From the NCBI GenBank assembly GCA_016721735.1, contig JADKHM010000012.1:1-24050 (forward strand): a stretch of DNA of 24,050 nt. Reading direction: 5' to 3'. The notes under the pieces were generated by a model. That model ran no database searches, was not told the origin of the DNA, and was given only the letters and a program-made list of their open reading frames with translations. The number at the start of each line of letters is the position of its first letter. Within the stretch, counting starts at the first letter, position 1. Shown piece after piece: positions 1-9,488 of this stretch. This DNA is from Flavobacterium sp. (lineage in GTDB: Bacteria > Bacteroidota > Bacteroidia > Flavobacteriales > Flavobacteriaceae). The translations under genes were made by a program, and so were the position numbers.

Positions 1-616
1 TCCACACACCACCGGCTTGCTCGCCAGCAATGAGAGAAAACAAATCAATGGAAGCCACAGAAGAATCGCAAACAGTCACACTACCATCAACACCTGCATT
101 AGCTTGCGGATTAATTGTAATCGTAACAACAGAAGAATCAGGTGGACAAGGTCCAGCACCAGCTACAGTATAGGCAAAAGTGGAAGTAGACGCTCCTAGA
201 GCTGGCACAAAAGTTCCCGCGCCGGCATTAAAAGTTCCACCCGAACCAGAAGATTGTGTCCACACACCACCGGCTTGCTCGCCAGTAATGAGTGAAAACA
301 AATCAATGGAAGCCACAGAAGAATCGCAAACAGTTACACTACCATCAACACCTGCATTAGCTTGCGGATTAATTGTAATCGTAACAACAGAAGAATCAGG
401 CGGACAAGGTCCAGCACCAGCTACAGTATAGGTAAAAGTAGAAGTAGACGCTCCTAGCGCTGGCACAAAAGTTCCTACACCGGCATTAAAAGTTCCGCCC
501 GAACCAGAAGATTGTGTCCACACACCACCGGCTTGCTCGCCAGTAATGAGAGAAAACAAATCAATGGAAGCCACAGAAGAATCGCAAACAGCTACACTAC
601 CATCAACACCTGCATT
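1..616 (-). repeat. Tandem 258-bp (86-residue) adhesin repeats, about 2.4 copies visible
   Basis: The motif beginning tccacacaccaccgg starts at 1, 259 and 517, exactly 258 bp apart, so the period keeps frame (86 codons). Copies 1-258 and 259-516 differ at about 11 positions, most of them synonymous. The third copy matches to about 616 and then diverges into a related but distinct Ig-like module. Each unit encodes NAGVDGS..VCDSSVASIDLFSL, GEQAGGVWTQSSGSGG and PPDSSVVTITINPQ. More copies probably lie to the left of the window. Confidence 0.93.
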
Positions 617-2742
617 AGGTGGTGCATTAATCGTTAATGTAGTAGTTGTAGTAGTTGCTGGGCAGCTGCCGCTGGCTGGAATTGTATACGTAATCGTGTA
701 GGGACCTGGAGTGCTTGAACTTGGAGTTATCAAACCACTGCTTGAATTTATTGTTAAGCCCAATGTAGAACTATACGTTCCTCCAGTATACGAGCCTGTA
801 CCAGCTAATGTTGCCGCTTGTGCCACTCGTTGTACAAACAGAAGCAGAGGATAACTTATCGTTGCGGTCGGTCCGGCAGTAGTTCCAATTGTGACTTGAC
901 TAGTGGTAGTGCAGCCTACTCCATTATTTGCCGTTAGTGTATAAGTCGTTGGAACAAGTGGACACACCGTTGGAGTTAAGGTGGTTGCATTGGTCATTGC
1001 AGTTGTTGGAGACCATGTAAATGGAGGTAAATTATTATTAAATGTAATTGTCCAATTATTTATGCTTCCTAAATCACCCCCTATATCATCTTGAACAAAC
1101 AAATTCCAGGTGCCATTTGAATTGCATCCATTTAATAATGCAAAAGAATCTTCTGGTGCGTAGGTCCCTGTAAAAGGGGCTGTTCCGGCGGTTATTGGAC
1201 TAATTGCTGCTAGAGTAAAGCAAGTGTTGGTATAATTTTCACCAAGCCCACCATTATCTGTTGATAATTGAATTATAGTGCCGTTTGGACATTGAAGAAA
1301 AATATCCAAATCAGAATCCCACGTATGTGTCAAATTAATGCAAACAGACGCAATAGAAGTGTTCGCTACCGTTGTCGGCACAATTCCCGAGACAATAATA
1401 GGTAATTAACACCGACAATATTTCCATCCGGAATGGGAATAATGTATTATTTGAAAAGCTTAAGGGCCCACAGAACCAACAGCATTGGTAGATCCACTAG
1501 ATTAATGCAAGCGCCAGGACAAACGGAACCACCGGCACCGGCATTTACAGTTGGAAGAGGGTTTACAGTAACCGTTTGCGTAATTGAATTTTGGCAACCT
1601 CCCGGCACAGCAGTAACAAGTAAAGTTACTGATTGAGGTCCCGCCGTGGCGAAAACATGCGATGGATTTTCTAAGTTGGAAGTAAATCCGTCTCCAAAAT
1701 TCCAGCTATATGTAAAGTTACCATTTGTTGTGTTAGTAAATTGCGTTGCTGTTCCTATACAAGCAGTTGTAGCAGTAAAAGTGGGATTTGGACTAGCAAA
1801 TGTGGCAGTTGTTCCAGTAAAATCTAATGCAAATCCAGCGTTGGAAGCAGCGGTAAAACGATCGACCAAAATCGTGTACGTTTGTCCGGCCGTAACTGCC
1901 AAAACTGGTTCACATTGTCCACCCGGACAGCCTAATCCCGTTGTTCCGTTTGCTCCGAGGGCAGGGCTCCAATTACACGAGAGTTCTGTACCTAAGCACG
2001 CAGTTGTAGTATCAAATATTGCAAAATCATAGTCAACAGCAACTGTTGGAGTAATGGTGAATGCTAAATTACCAGAAGTTGCAGCCGTAAAAGTATACCA
2101 GTTAGAAGACCTTTCGCCTGGAGCGCCAAAACATGTCGGCGCCTCTTGGGTTGAACCCACTCCTCCAACACCATCAGGTACTGATAATGCACCGGGACTG
2201 CATAATGTTTGAGCTCCAGCGCAGTCTTGAATTGGCAACGGAGGGCCAATTGGGAGTGATTGCTGCACACACACTCCAAAAGTTCCTGTAGTATTTCCAT
2301 TACCGTCAACTGCTATGTAGTATGTGTTATTAACAGTCAAACCATGCAGTATGACGTCGGTATGCAAAAGTCCTCCAATTGTATTGACATCTTCTTGGCA
2401 GCCAATTTGAACTAAACTGCCACAGGCGCCACTGTAGACGGCAATTTGCGTATTTCCCAAAGTACCTGCAAAATTAGTCGAAATTTCAACGTCAGCAGTT
2501 GTTGCTACAAACGAAAACCAAACAGTATTGCTCATCGTATTAGGTGACCAACAGCTTGGAGTTGCAGGATTGCCAATAGTAGTAGCGGCAACATTGGTAT
2601 ATAATATTGAAGTACAGCTGCCCACACCTACCACTAATGTTTGCGCCGTAACACAAGTGTCATTTGGTGGTTGCCCATAACTGCGCTGTATGAATATCAC
2701 GAACATAAAAACAGCGCATAAAAAAGGAAAGGTGAACTTCAT
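1..2742 (-). CDS. Large secreted adhesin with PKD, P-domain and tandem Ig-like repeats (3' end outside window; several frame breaks)
   Basis: Reads leftward from ATG at 2740-2742 and is still open at base 1. Seen: a signal peptide of about 23 residues ending SYGQ, then PPNDTC, a common mature start in Bacteroidota surface proteins. Two glycine/threonine-rich modules with paired Cys follow (about residues 25-160 and 170-315), then a PKD domain (about 320-395, core SWNFGDG). After the frame breaks near 1400-1500 comes a proprotein-convertase P-domain (about 1380-1040; HTWDSDLDIFL, NGTWNLFVQDDIGGDLGS), an Ig-like module, and 86-residue repeats. Four apparent single-base losses lie near 1400, 1440, 1463 and 1498, and a compensated pair at about 836-868 scrambles a short stretch. 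The inferred role is surface adhesion or gliding, in the style of SprB; the C-terminal sorting domain would be outside the window. Its ATG lies 5 bp after the stop of the small gene at 2748-3022, so the two are probably cotranscribed. Family-level call is firm; substrate is unknown. Confidence 0.85.
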
Positions 2743-2747
2743 ACTTC

Positions 2748-3022
2748 CTATATCTTATTGTTGCTTTTGCTATGTTTAAGGTATTCTTCTCTGCTGACAG
2801 GTTTGTCATTGACAATATAAAACCTCTGGAGAAACCTTTTGATTAGAATCAAAACTTTTTTTTGAATTTGTATATTGGTTTTTGAATCGATGACCAAAGA
2901 ATCATTATTTTTTCTGATAATAATCTGTCCTCAACAGCGCCCCCATTTTGAGAAAACGTTTGAGATAAAGCACTATTAGATGCAATAAAAATTAAAATAA
3001 GGGATAATAGCTCTCGTAACAT
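2748..3022 (-). CDS. Small secreted protein (about 91 residues) upstream of the adhesin, interrupted by a one-base frameshift
   Basis: Unrecognised family. From ATG at 3020-3022 the frame gives MLRELLSLILIFIASNSALS followed by QTFSQNGG, a clear signal peptide, but this frame stops at 2849 after 57 residues. Near 2900 another frame takes over and stays open to TAG at 2748-2750, including IKRFLQRFYIVNDKPVSREE. Adding one A in the A/T run near 2897-2904 joins them as LLSEKINDSLVIDSKTN. The second part resembles the xxDxKPVSxEE pattern frequent in small Bacteroidota secreted proteins (from memory). The stop lies 5 bp before the adhesin ATG, so the genes are likely one transcription unit. Seen: signal peptide, open frames, spacing. 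Inferred: a single gene. Function unknown; a chaperone or partner of the adhesin is only a guess from position. Confidence 0.65.
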
Positions 3023-3622
3023 ACAACGTATATCAAAATTTCATTAGTGACCACAAATAGTATTTAATCAGAAAAACAGCTAATCTTATTGTCTATGCAG
3101 AAATAAAATTAGCACCATAATGAAATGCTTGCGATGTAGAAATAGAGGGATGCTAAAAGTAGATAAAAAATATTAAAAACGACAGAATTTCGCACTTAAA
3201 TTTTAGTTTATTTACAGTATATCTTGACAAATTGTATAAATTTTTGAATTAAATAAAATCTTTAATGTTGAGAAAAAAGTGAATGGAAACAATTTGAAAT
3301 AGGGATATGAAATTATTTGAGTTTGTTCAATATCGATGATTAGATGTCGCTAGTAAAGTTAGCAATCTTCATTTTAATATTTTTAGGAAATTATAAAATA
3401 AGAACGTGCTTTAACTTGTTAGAATTTTTATATTTTTAAGCAAATTTTTTTTTAACTAAAGTTGTAAATTTCACGGACGATTTCTAGCACCAAGATCATC
3501 TCGTGATTTGCATTGTTCTTAAATAGAATTAACACAATATCTCACAGGCAGAAATTAGTATTTGAAGTACTTTTGTTGTTTGAAGAAAAGTTCAAACTTG
3601 CTTGACACATAAATTAATAGAA
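3023..3622. other. AT-rich intergenic region between divergent units
   Basis: About 600 bp with no coding frame I would defend on either strand, no tRNA and no strong hairpin. It should hold the promoters of the leftward small gene/adhesin pair and of the rightward esterase. Only a -7-like box for the rightward gene is evident; on the left the nearest candidate, TACTATTTG near 3053-3061, has one base too many for the consensus. Confidence 0.5.
3568..3575 (+). promoter_or_regulatory. Candidate Bacteroidota -7 box for the esterase gene
   Basis: TACTTTTG fits TAnnTTTG exactly and lies 48 bp before the proposed ATG at 3623. No TTTG is found 19-21 bases upstream, so only half of the promoter consensus is present. 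In AT-rich DNA such a box can occur by chance. Confidence 0.3.
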
Positions 3623-5478
3623 ATGAGAATTAGAATTGTTATTATACTGTTTTTTGTGACTTTCAGACAGATGCACAGTCTATTTGGCCGACATTGCTTC
3701 AAATGAGGGAAGCTTTTGATCCTTCCAGTCTTTCACCTACACTTTGGGTTAATCCTTACCGTGATGCCTATGTGTCAACAATTGACAACAACGGAACACG
3801 TCGAAAAGGGAATATTATAGACAGTGCAATAGCAAGAACTGGTCAAGCCATGATTACCACCGGCACGCTTGGAAGCAAACCTATATATAACGGAGAAGGA
3901 TGGTATTTTGAACAAGGATCTAAACTTACTACCGGAACCAGTTCGACATACAACTTTTTGCATAATGGAGGTAATTTTGATATTTGGTGCACCGTTTTTA
4001 TATGTCCACCTGCAACGGGACTTATTATCGCGCATTAATTAACACAAATGGAATTTCGGACACTGCAAAAGGAATTTTGTAAGAATCAACTCCGTAAATG
4101 GAAACAATAATTTAGAGGTTCGAGTAGGGAATGGCACTAATGCATTTATTAGCCTTTCAGGGTTCAATTCGCTTATTCCCAATTCGACAAATAAGATTAG
4201 AATCACAAAGTCGGGTAATTCTGCAAAACTTTTTGTGAATGATGTGCAAGTAGCTTCGCAGACAATTATCTTACCTGCTGGAACGGCAGATGCTGCGGCG
4301 CCAATGACATTAGTAAGTAATACTTCGGCATCGGTTAATGTCTATCTCAAAGACGTAATGATTTTTAATAGAGCATTGACTGCAAATGAAGCGTCGTCGA
4401 TGAATTCAAGGACTTTTGCTTCAATCACGCCAACTCCAATGAATGTATATTTGTTGGCTGGAGATTCAAATTGTGCCGGTCGAGGTTTAAATTCTACAAT
4501 TGCATCAGACTTGACTGGGAATATTGGGAGAGCCTACACACCTTTGTTGAGCACATCAATTGATTTTACGAGCTATCCTGGAAAATTACTTTTAGGAACG
4601 AACCAAACCATTACTTTTGAGAGTCCGTCTACACAGCATGGTGCCGAAATGAGATTCGGAAAAGCAATGGGTACAATTGCAGACACCTATATAATTAAGT
4701 ATGGTATAGGTAGTATTCCATTGTTCCAAAGCGCTTTTGGTGATTGGAATGCTGCTAGCACAAATTCATACTTCAAGAAATTTACGACTTCGGTTATACC
4801 CCAAGCCCTAAATGATCTTGTTCACATTTACAGAAGAACCCCTGTTTTTAGGGGTCTAATTTGGACTCATGGTGCGAACGATGCGGTAGTTGGAGGTTCT
4901 AATGTGGCATGGACTAGAATAGGCACAACGATAACGGTGACTGAAAACTCTCACGGATTGAGAACAGGATATAAAGTGCCGATAACGAACGCCAGCAATT
5001 TAGCCACAATTCCACTTGGAATATATGAAATTACTAGAATTGACAACAATACTTTCAGTATGCAGGGAGTGGATTCTGGCCCGACAATAGAACTGTTTCG
5101 TATTCCGCTGGTTCTGTTTATGAAGAAAATTTGGCGGCAGTTATCAACGGAACGATTGATTATTTGACCAATAGCATAAAAAATCAAATTACGGGTGGTT
5201 CAGGTTATACGGTAAATAAGATGCGAATTTTTATACCTGAGACTCGTTCGGGTGCAACAATATTCGATGCAAATTCATATAATAGTGTCTTGGCAGGACA
5301 ACAAAGAATCGAAGTAGTTTTCTTAGCGATAATCCGTAAGAACGGCAAATGTTCTTGGAACACTGTCGAGTCAACAGAAGATTTACCAATGTCAGATACC
5401 GTGCATTATACGACTCTCTCTTATGATACTTTAGGCCAGCGTGAAGCCAATTATTTTATGCAATTTATTAACGAGTAG
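3623..5478 (+). CDS. Secreted LamG-like / SGNH (sialate O-acetylesterase-like) hydrolase with four frame breaks
   Basis: Reconstructed as one gene of about 619 residues. ATG at 3623 opens a signal peptide, MRIRIVIILFFVTF; restoring one T near 3660 continues it as QTDAQSIWPTLLQMREAF. Further single-base losses lie near 4022, 4078 and 5080. The N-terminal part (about 3700-4400) resembles a concanavalin/LamG-like domain, ending KDVMIFNRALTANEA. The hydrolase follows: LLAGDSNCAGRG (nucleophile Ser codon near 4466), THGAND (4865-4882) and DTVHYT (catalytic Asp/His pair at 5395-5406), the block I, III and V layout of SGNH/SASA esterases. Between blocks III and V sits an extra module (about 4905-5110) with ITVTENSHGLRTGYKV and NNTFSMQG. 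No T9SS sorting domain ends the protein. The likely role is removing O-acetyl groups from a glycan outside the cell; the substrate cannot be told. It stands alone, facing away from the adhesin pair. Confidence 0.78.
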
Positions 5479-5601
5479 AAAATGTGAATTTCGATGGGTT
5501 AGAATTTTTTTCAATCTGCAATTTGTTGCCGATTACCAATTGAAATTATTCACTTTTTCTCACTTGAAATAGACTATCACAAAATAATTCGTTCAGACCT
5601 A

Positions 5602-5640
5602 AAACAAAGAAGACTATCTGAGTGATAGTCTTCTTTGTTT
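5602..5640. terminator. Bidirectional hairpin terminator between convergent genes
   Basis: Perfect 17-bp inverted repeat: AAACAAAGAAGACTATC (5602-5618), loop TGAGT, then its exact complement (5624-5640). The A-rich left arm and T-rich right arm supply U-tracts for both strands. It lies 124 bp after the esterase stop and 46 bp after the reconstructed fibre stop (5686). Confidence 0.85.
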
Positions 5641-5685
5641 CATTTAATGCACAGGCAATCAATTTAGGTTATCTTTTTTTAATGA

Positions 5686-8298
5686 TCAGTTACGAGACTT
5701 CTCTATTTTGTCTTTTAAGTACAGATAATTTTCTTTGTAGTTTTTTGCACTTTTCTTTAATTTCGTTTTTGTCACAGGATCATTAAACAGTTTTTTAGGC
5801 CAGTATGCTTGTTAATATCAATGTTTCTGGTTTCGAATCCACTTTCAAATAAGCAAAGGTTTCTTCAAACAACTCATCAGTAAATTCAGCGGGCATTGAG
5901 GAAAGTATGATTTCGTCTTTAGATAATTTGCTTGATGGCTTCGCATCAATATAATCTTTCTCCTCATTTAAGGCTGTTTTTGGGATATATTTCTCTCCTT
6001 TTTCTAAAGCCAAAAGTCGTTCTTCAAATGTTTTGTTTTTTTTCTCTAATTCAAGTATTCTTTTTTCATTCTGTTCGGTTAATGCAGCAACATCATTAGC
6101 ATTAAGCCCAATGGCCATATTAATCATAGTATAAGGGAGATTGTCTACATATGATGAAGACCATGCCACACCAACGATATCTTTGTATTGTTTAGCAGTA
6201 ATTTCATTGGGCGAAATACCAATTCCAATTCCGTCATTATTGCCTGAAGGTAATATATAGTCGCCAGGCAAAACGCGACCTTTCACTTTTACAGGTATTT
6301 GCCCCATAAATGCCACCTTATTGTTCAGAAACTCTTGGCCAGCCGCTGGCATATTTCCCAAAACGGCAGGCTTAGTTGATATAGCAAGCAATTTATGCGA
6401 ATTTGCTGTATTTTTTGAAATTTTACCCGCGGTTACGCCAACAATGTCACCCGGTACCAATATTTCATTTGGATTACTACGTTCAAGCCATTCTGCATAG
6501 TCAGCGGAACCGGATTGGTAGGTTACACCTAAATTTTCAAAAGCAAATACGTTAAAAGCGGCAAGATTAATAGTAGCTAAAACAAGATTAAGTGCATTCC
6601 CGATAATACACGGAGTGCAAGGTCCTGCAGAAACACCTAGGCCTCCTACGGTAATTGGTACAAATGATGTTCCAACGTTTGCGATTGCTGTTCCTTCAGT
6701 TACTATCAAATTAGTATTTTCAAGAATAAAGTCTGGGTCTAAATAAACTTCAGAGTTTTCAGATTCGCCTTCAATCCGTCCGACAGCATTATTATTACTG
6801 TCGAAAAAAGTTATGAAGTTATTAGAATTATTTGGCGTGCTATCCTCTAGTCTAACTGCGATGCCTTGTCCACTTCCCTGCACTCTCAATGGGTAATTAC
6901 CGTAGTTTCCGCCATCAAGAGGCAATGCAGCGGTTATTGTAACTTGCCCATTAGCAGCAAGTGCACTATTCACAGTTAAGTTATTATTTATTGTCGTAGG
7001 TCCGTTTAAGACTGTCGGAGTGGAATTAGGTACCGTCAAGCCTCCATTAATAGTAACGTTATTATTAACAGTAAGATCGTTATTAATGTTTGTTGGTCCA
7101 GCAACATTTAATGAACCGCTCAAGATTGTAGGTGCTCCGTTGTTAATAGTTAATGAACTATTTAAATTGGTAGTTCCATCAACAACTAAATTTCCGCTTA
7201 AGTTAGTTGTGCTGCCGTTGGTCACAGAGAAATTGTTGTTTATTGTTGTAACACCATCAACGTTTAGAGTCGATTCTAGATTAGTAGCACCGACGACAGT
7301 CATTGTGCCACTCAAAATAGTCGGTGCTCCCGTTATTAACAGTCAAGGAACTATTTAGATTCGTATTTCCATCAACAGTCAAGTCTCCCGTTAAATAAGT
7401 GGGACTAGCTCCAGTTACTGTAAAATTGTTATTTATAGTCGTTGCACCGTCTACATTTAATATTCCCGTTAGATTGGATGGGCTTGCGTTGGTAACGGTA
7501 AAATTGTTATTTAGTGTTGTTGCACCATTTACATTTAATGTCCCAGTTAAAATAGTGGGAGTAGAATTATTAACCGACAACGAATTGTTTAAGTTGGTAG
7601 TTCCATCTACTACTAAGTTTCCAGATAAACTAGTAGGGCTTGCATTTGTAACAGTTAAGCTGTTGTTTAAAGTGGTAGCCCCATCAACATTCAACGGGCC
7701 AGACAAATTAGTTTCTGCACCAAGATTAACGTTTAATGTGTTATTCAAATTTGTAATTCCGTTAACAGTCAAATTGCCCTGAAATGTAGTCTCGCCAAGA
7801 ACTTCTAATGTTCCTGTCAAAAGCGTGGGAGCAGCGTTATTGACGGTGAGAGAGTCATTCAAATTAGTCACACCATCAATCGTTAGAAAGCCTGTGCCGA
7901 TAATATCGCGATGGAAAGCAACGGGAGTAAAAAGAATGGCTTGCGTACTTAATTCTTTGAAACTGCCATCTACGTCAATATCTACGCGCAGGTCTTTGGA
8001 GTACCATACCATAAGATTTCCTTATAAACGCCTACAGTGGGAGTACCATTTCCAATAATTGTTGATCATGCCAGGCGTCCGTAGAGCTTTGAATTTCTTG
8101 ATATTCAATGCTATCATCCTCTTTGGTTATTGTAAATTTTACCTTTAATGGTTTGTTTGGATAGATATTTTGAGTGTCATTTACCCCAGGAATTTCAAGG
8201 TTCGGGTTGAGGATTACGGCTTGGTAACTCATCCCGTCGGTTTGCCCATAAACATTTAGGCCAATTATCATTAATATTAATAGTAAAAATTTTCTCAT
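5686..8298 (-). CDS. Secreted repeat fibre protein with phage-appendage-like C-terminal domain and coiled coil (several frame breaks)
   Basis: ATG at 8296-8298; signal peptide MRKFLLLILMIIGLNVYGQ, then DGMSYQAVILNP, a start typical of many Bacteroidota fibre-like proteins. At least three indels lie within 8012-8090 and an apparent extra G near 7330. About ten 26-residue repeats (6970-7889) follow, then NYPLRVQGSGQGIAVRLED. The C-terminal domain (about 6500-6130) has SADYAEWLERSNPNEILVPG, KVAFMGQIPVKVKG, GDYILPSGNNDGIG and IVGVAWSSS, resembling the intramolecular-chaperone (Peptidase_G2-like) end of phage appendage proteins. A coiled coil (EQNEKRILELEKKNKTFEER) and a Lys-rich tail complete it. 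The frame stops at 5795, but after two indels near 5815-5835 it continues as PKKLFNDPVTKTKLKKSAKN to TGA at 5686. Total about 870 residues. Likely a trimeric surface fibre; last gene of a three-gene operon. Confidence 0.8.
6970..7889 (-). repeat. About ten 26-residue (78-bp) fibre repeats
   Basis: Units read like LNVDGATTLNNSLTVTNASP followed by three residues and TG or SG. Most are 26 residues, with two 12-residue half units (TLEVLGETTFQG and TMTVVGATNLES). The alternating hydrophobic and Asn/Thr pattern suggests a repetitive beta structure such as a triple-beta-helix shaft. Unlike the adhesin repeats these have diverged in DNA sequence, so they are old. Confidence 0.9.
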
Positions 8299-8316
8299 AG
8301 TTCTAAAGTATTGTAG

Positions 8317-8835
8317 TTATTCTTTTTTTAATAGTTTTTTAGAAATAGCCTTCTTATTTGCAGTTATGTACAAGAAATAAGCAGCCTCTGGAACATTTGA
8401 TGCCGCAAGCTCAAGTTCTTGCTGCGCTTCATATTCTCTTTCAAAAACTTGCTTCCCGAATACGTCAAAGATTTTGACATCTATATTGGTTGTAATCTTT
8501 TCTTCGAAATTAATATGAATCTTTTGATTAAAGGGATTCGGATAAATTAGCGTTGTTGCAGAAAATAAATTCGAAGATTGATTTCGAAATGGTCCCTTGA
8601 CATTCGGTTGCAAGTAGCCTTGTCTCAACACCATACCATTTTCAGCCACCGTTGTACCAATCACGCTCGCTTGACCGATAGATTGTTGAACGTAAAATGC
8701 GTTAGATAATGTTGATTTAGTTGGGCAAGATTTCCCGAGAGTCGACCTTAAAAGCAGCCCATTTGGATTTGTTTGGGAAGAGCCAATAACATACGATAGG
8801 AGCAAAAGTAGTAATGTAAGTCTTGATTTTAGCAT
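8317..8835 (-). CDS. Small secreted protein with T9SS type A C-terminal sorting domain
   Basis: 172 residues with ATG at 8833-8835. The signal peptide is MLKSRLTLLLLLLSYVIGSS. The mature N-terminal half has the pattern YVQQSIGQASVIGTT and VLRQGYLQP, common in short T9SS cargo proteins of Bacteroidota (from memory). The C-terminal half, from about residue 95, is a type A sorting domain: IYPNPFNQKIHINFE, IKIFDVFGKQVF-like core (here VKIFDVFGKQVFERE), then the basic end KKAISKKLLKKE. It should be exported by T9SS and attached to the cell surface. It sits second in the operon, 6 bp after the barrel gene and 18 bp before the fibre gene. A role in displaying or anchoring the fibre is inferred from position only. 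No frame breaks. Confidence 0.88.
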   Translation of the reverse strand: MLKSRLTLLLLLLSYVIGSSQTNPNGLLLRSTLGKSCPTKSTLSNAFYVQQSIGQASVIGTTVAENGMVLRQGYLQPNVKGPFRNQSSNLFSATTLIYPNPFNQKIHINFEEKITTNIDVKIFDVFGKQVFEREYEAQQELELAASNVPEAAYFLYITANKKAISKKLLKKE

Positions 8836-8841
8836 AGTACT

Positions 8842-9459
8842 TTATCTGGGTTTAAAATGAAATCCTACTTGAGGTTGATTATTAGTAAATGATAATTTTT
8901 CATCCGAAGAACTCGTATTAAAGGCAAAAGAATAATTGTAACCACCTGTTATATATACAAAGTCACTAATTTCGTAGGTCAGTATTAGACCTGCCAAAGG
9001 CTGTATAAAAACACCTTTAAATTCTGGATTACTTTTTATGTCGAAGGACTGATCGTCGCTAAATTGTTTTCCCGAAATAATATGAGAAATATTCGCACCT
9101 AAATTTACCTGTGTGCTAAAGGTTGAGTGCGTTTCAAACAACCTAATCCCTACCAAATTTTGAAGACCAAGATAATTAGTATTCCAACTGTAACGCCTTT
9201 CACTTATAATTGCACTGGCATTAAATTGGTTCAAAGTAACGCCGCCTTGATAATGAAAAATGGCCTCGTCATCAAAATAATAAAGTACTCCAGCGGTCAA
9301 TGACAATCCCACCCCAGTTTTTAGGCCGTCTATGGACTCGCCGCTTGAGTTCTTATAATCATATGCAGTAGAATTTCTGCCGACAGACAAATAAACTTCT
9401 TGTGAAAATAGGCTTACATTAAATAAGAACAGCAGCAAACAAAATTTAAAAGTCTTCAA
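8842..9459 (-). CDS. Outer-membrane beta-barrel protein, first gene of the fibre operon
   Basis: 205 residues. The signal peptide is MKTFKFCLLLFLFNVSLFSQ (initial Met from a TTG codon at 9457-9459; no ATG is available in frame nearby). The rest alternates polar and aromatic or hydrophobic residues in strand-sized blocks: VYLSVGRNSTAYDY, GLSLTAGVLYYF, VYITGGYNYSFAFN, ending QPQVGFHFKPR. The terminal aromatic residue two places before the C-terminal Arg fits an outer-membrane barrel signal, and the size fits an eight-strand barrel. The gene starts about 30 bp after a consensus promoter and is 6 bp from the T9SS cargo gene. This kind of small barrel often accompanies PorP/SprF-like fibre secretion genes, but it is shorter than those families (about 300 residues), so I do not assign it to them. 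Confidence 0.82.
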   Translation of the reverse strand: MKTFKFCLLLFLFNVSLFSQEVYLSVGRNSTAYDYKNSSGESIDGLKTGVGLSLTAGVLYYFDDEAIFHYQGGVTLNQFNASAIISERRYSWNTNYLGLQNLVGIRLFETHSTFSTQVNLGANISHIISGKQFSDDQSFDIKSNPEFKGVFIQPLAGLILTYEISDFVYITGGYNYSFAFNTSSSDEKLSFTNNQPQVGFHFKPR

Positions 9460-9488
9460 TATGATCTAATTAAATTGTTAATAAAAAC

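Noticed and set aside
1..1440. CRISPR-like array from the regular 258-bp spacing
   Set aside because: The whole unit is repeated with no unique spacers and it keeps an open reading frame; it is a protein-coding tandem repeat.
1646..2032. Open plus-strand frame of 128 codons
   Set aside because: It lies opposite the adhesin coding strand; its Val/Pro-rich product is the antisense of Thr/Gly-rich repeats and has no start context or motif.
2849..3022. 57-residue secreted peptide as a complete gene
   Set aside because: The tail after the slip point (ILWSSIQKPIYKFKKKF) is an out-of-frame reading of a more protein-like frame; treated as part of the 2748-3022 gene.
3190..3480. Possible small RNA or decayed gene in the AT-rich gap
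   Set aside because: No frame above about 30 codons with sensible composition, no stable hairpin with a T-run; nothing to support it.
7399..7782. Plus-strand open frames opposite the fibre repeats (also 7020-7358)
   Set aside because: Repetitive Val/Leu/Phe products are antisense shadows of the 26-residue Asn/Thr repeats.
5795..8298. Prophage tail-fibre gene, i.e. part of a prophage
   Set aside because: No other phage genes nearby, a signal peptide on the fibre, and T9SS/barrel partners in the same operon point to a cellular surface protein.
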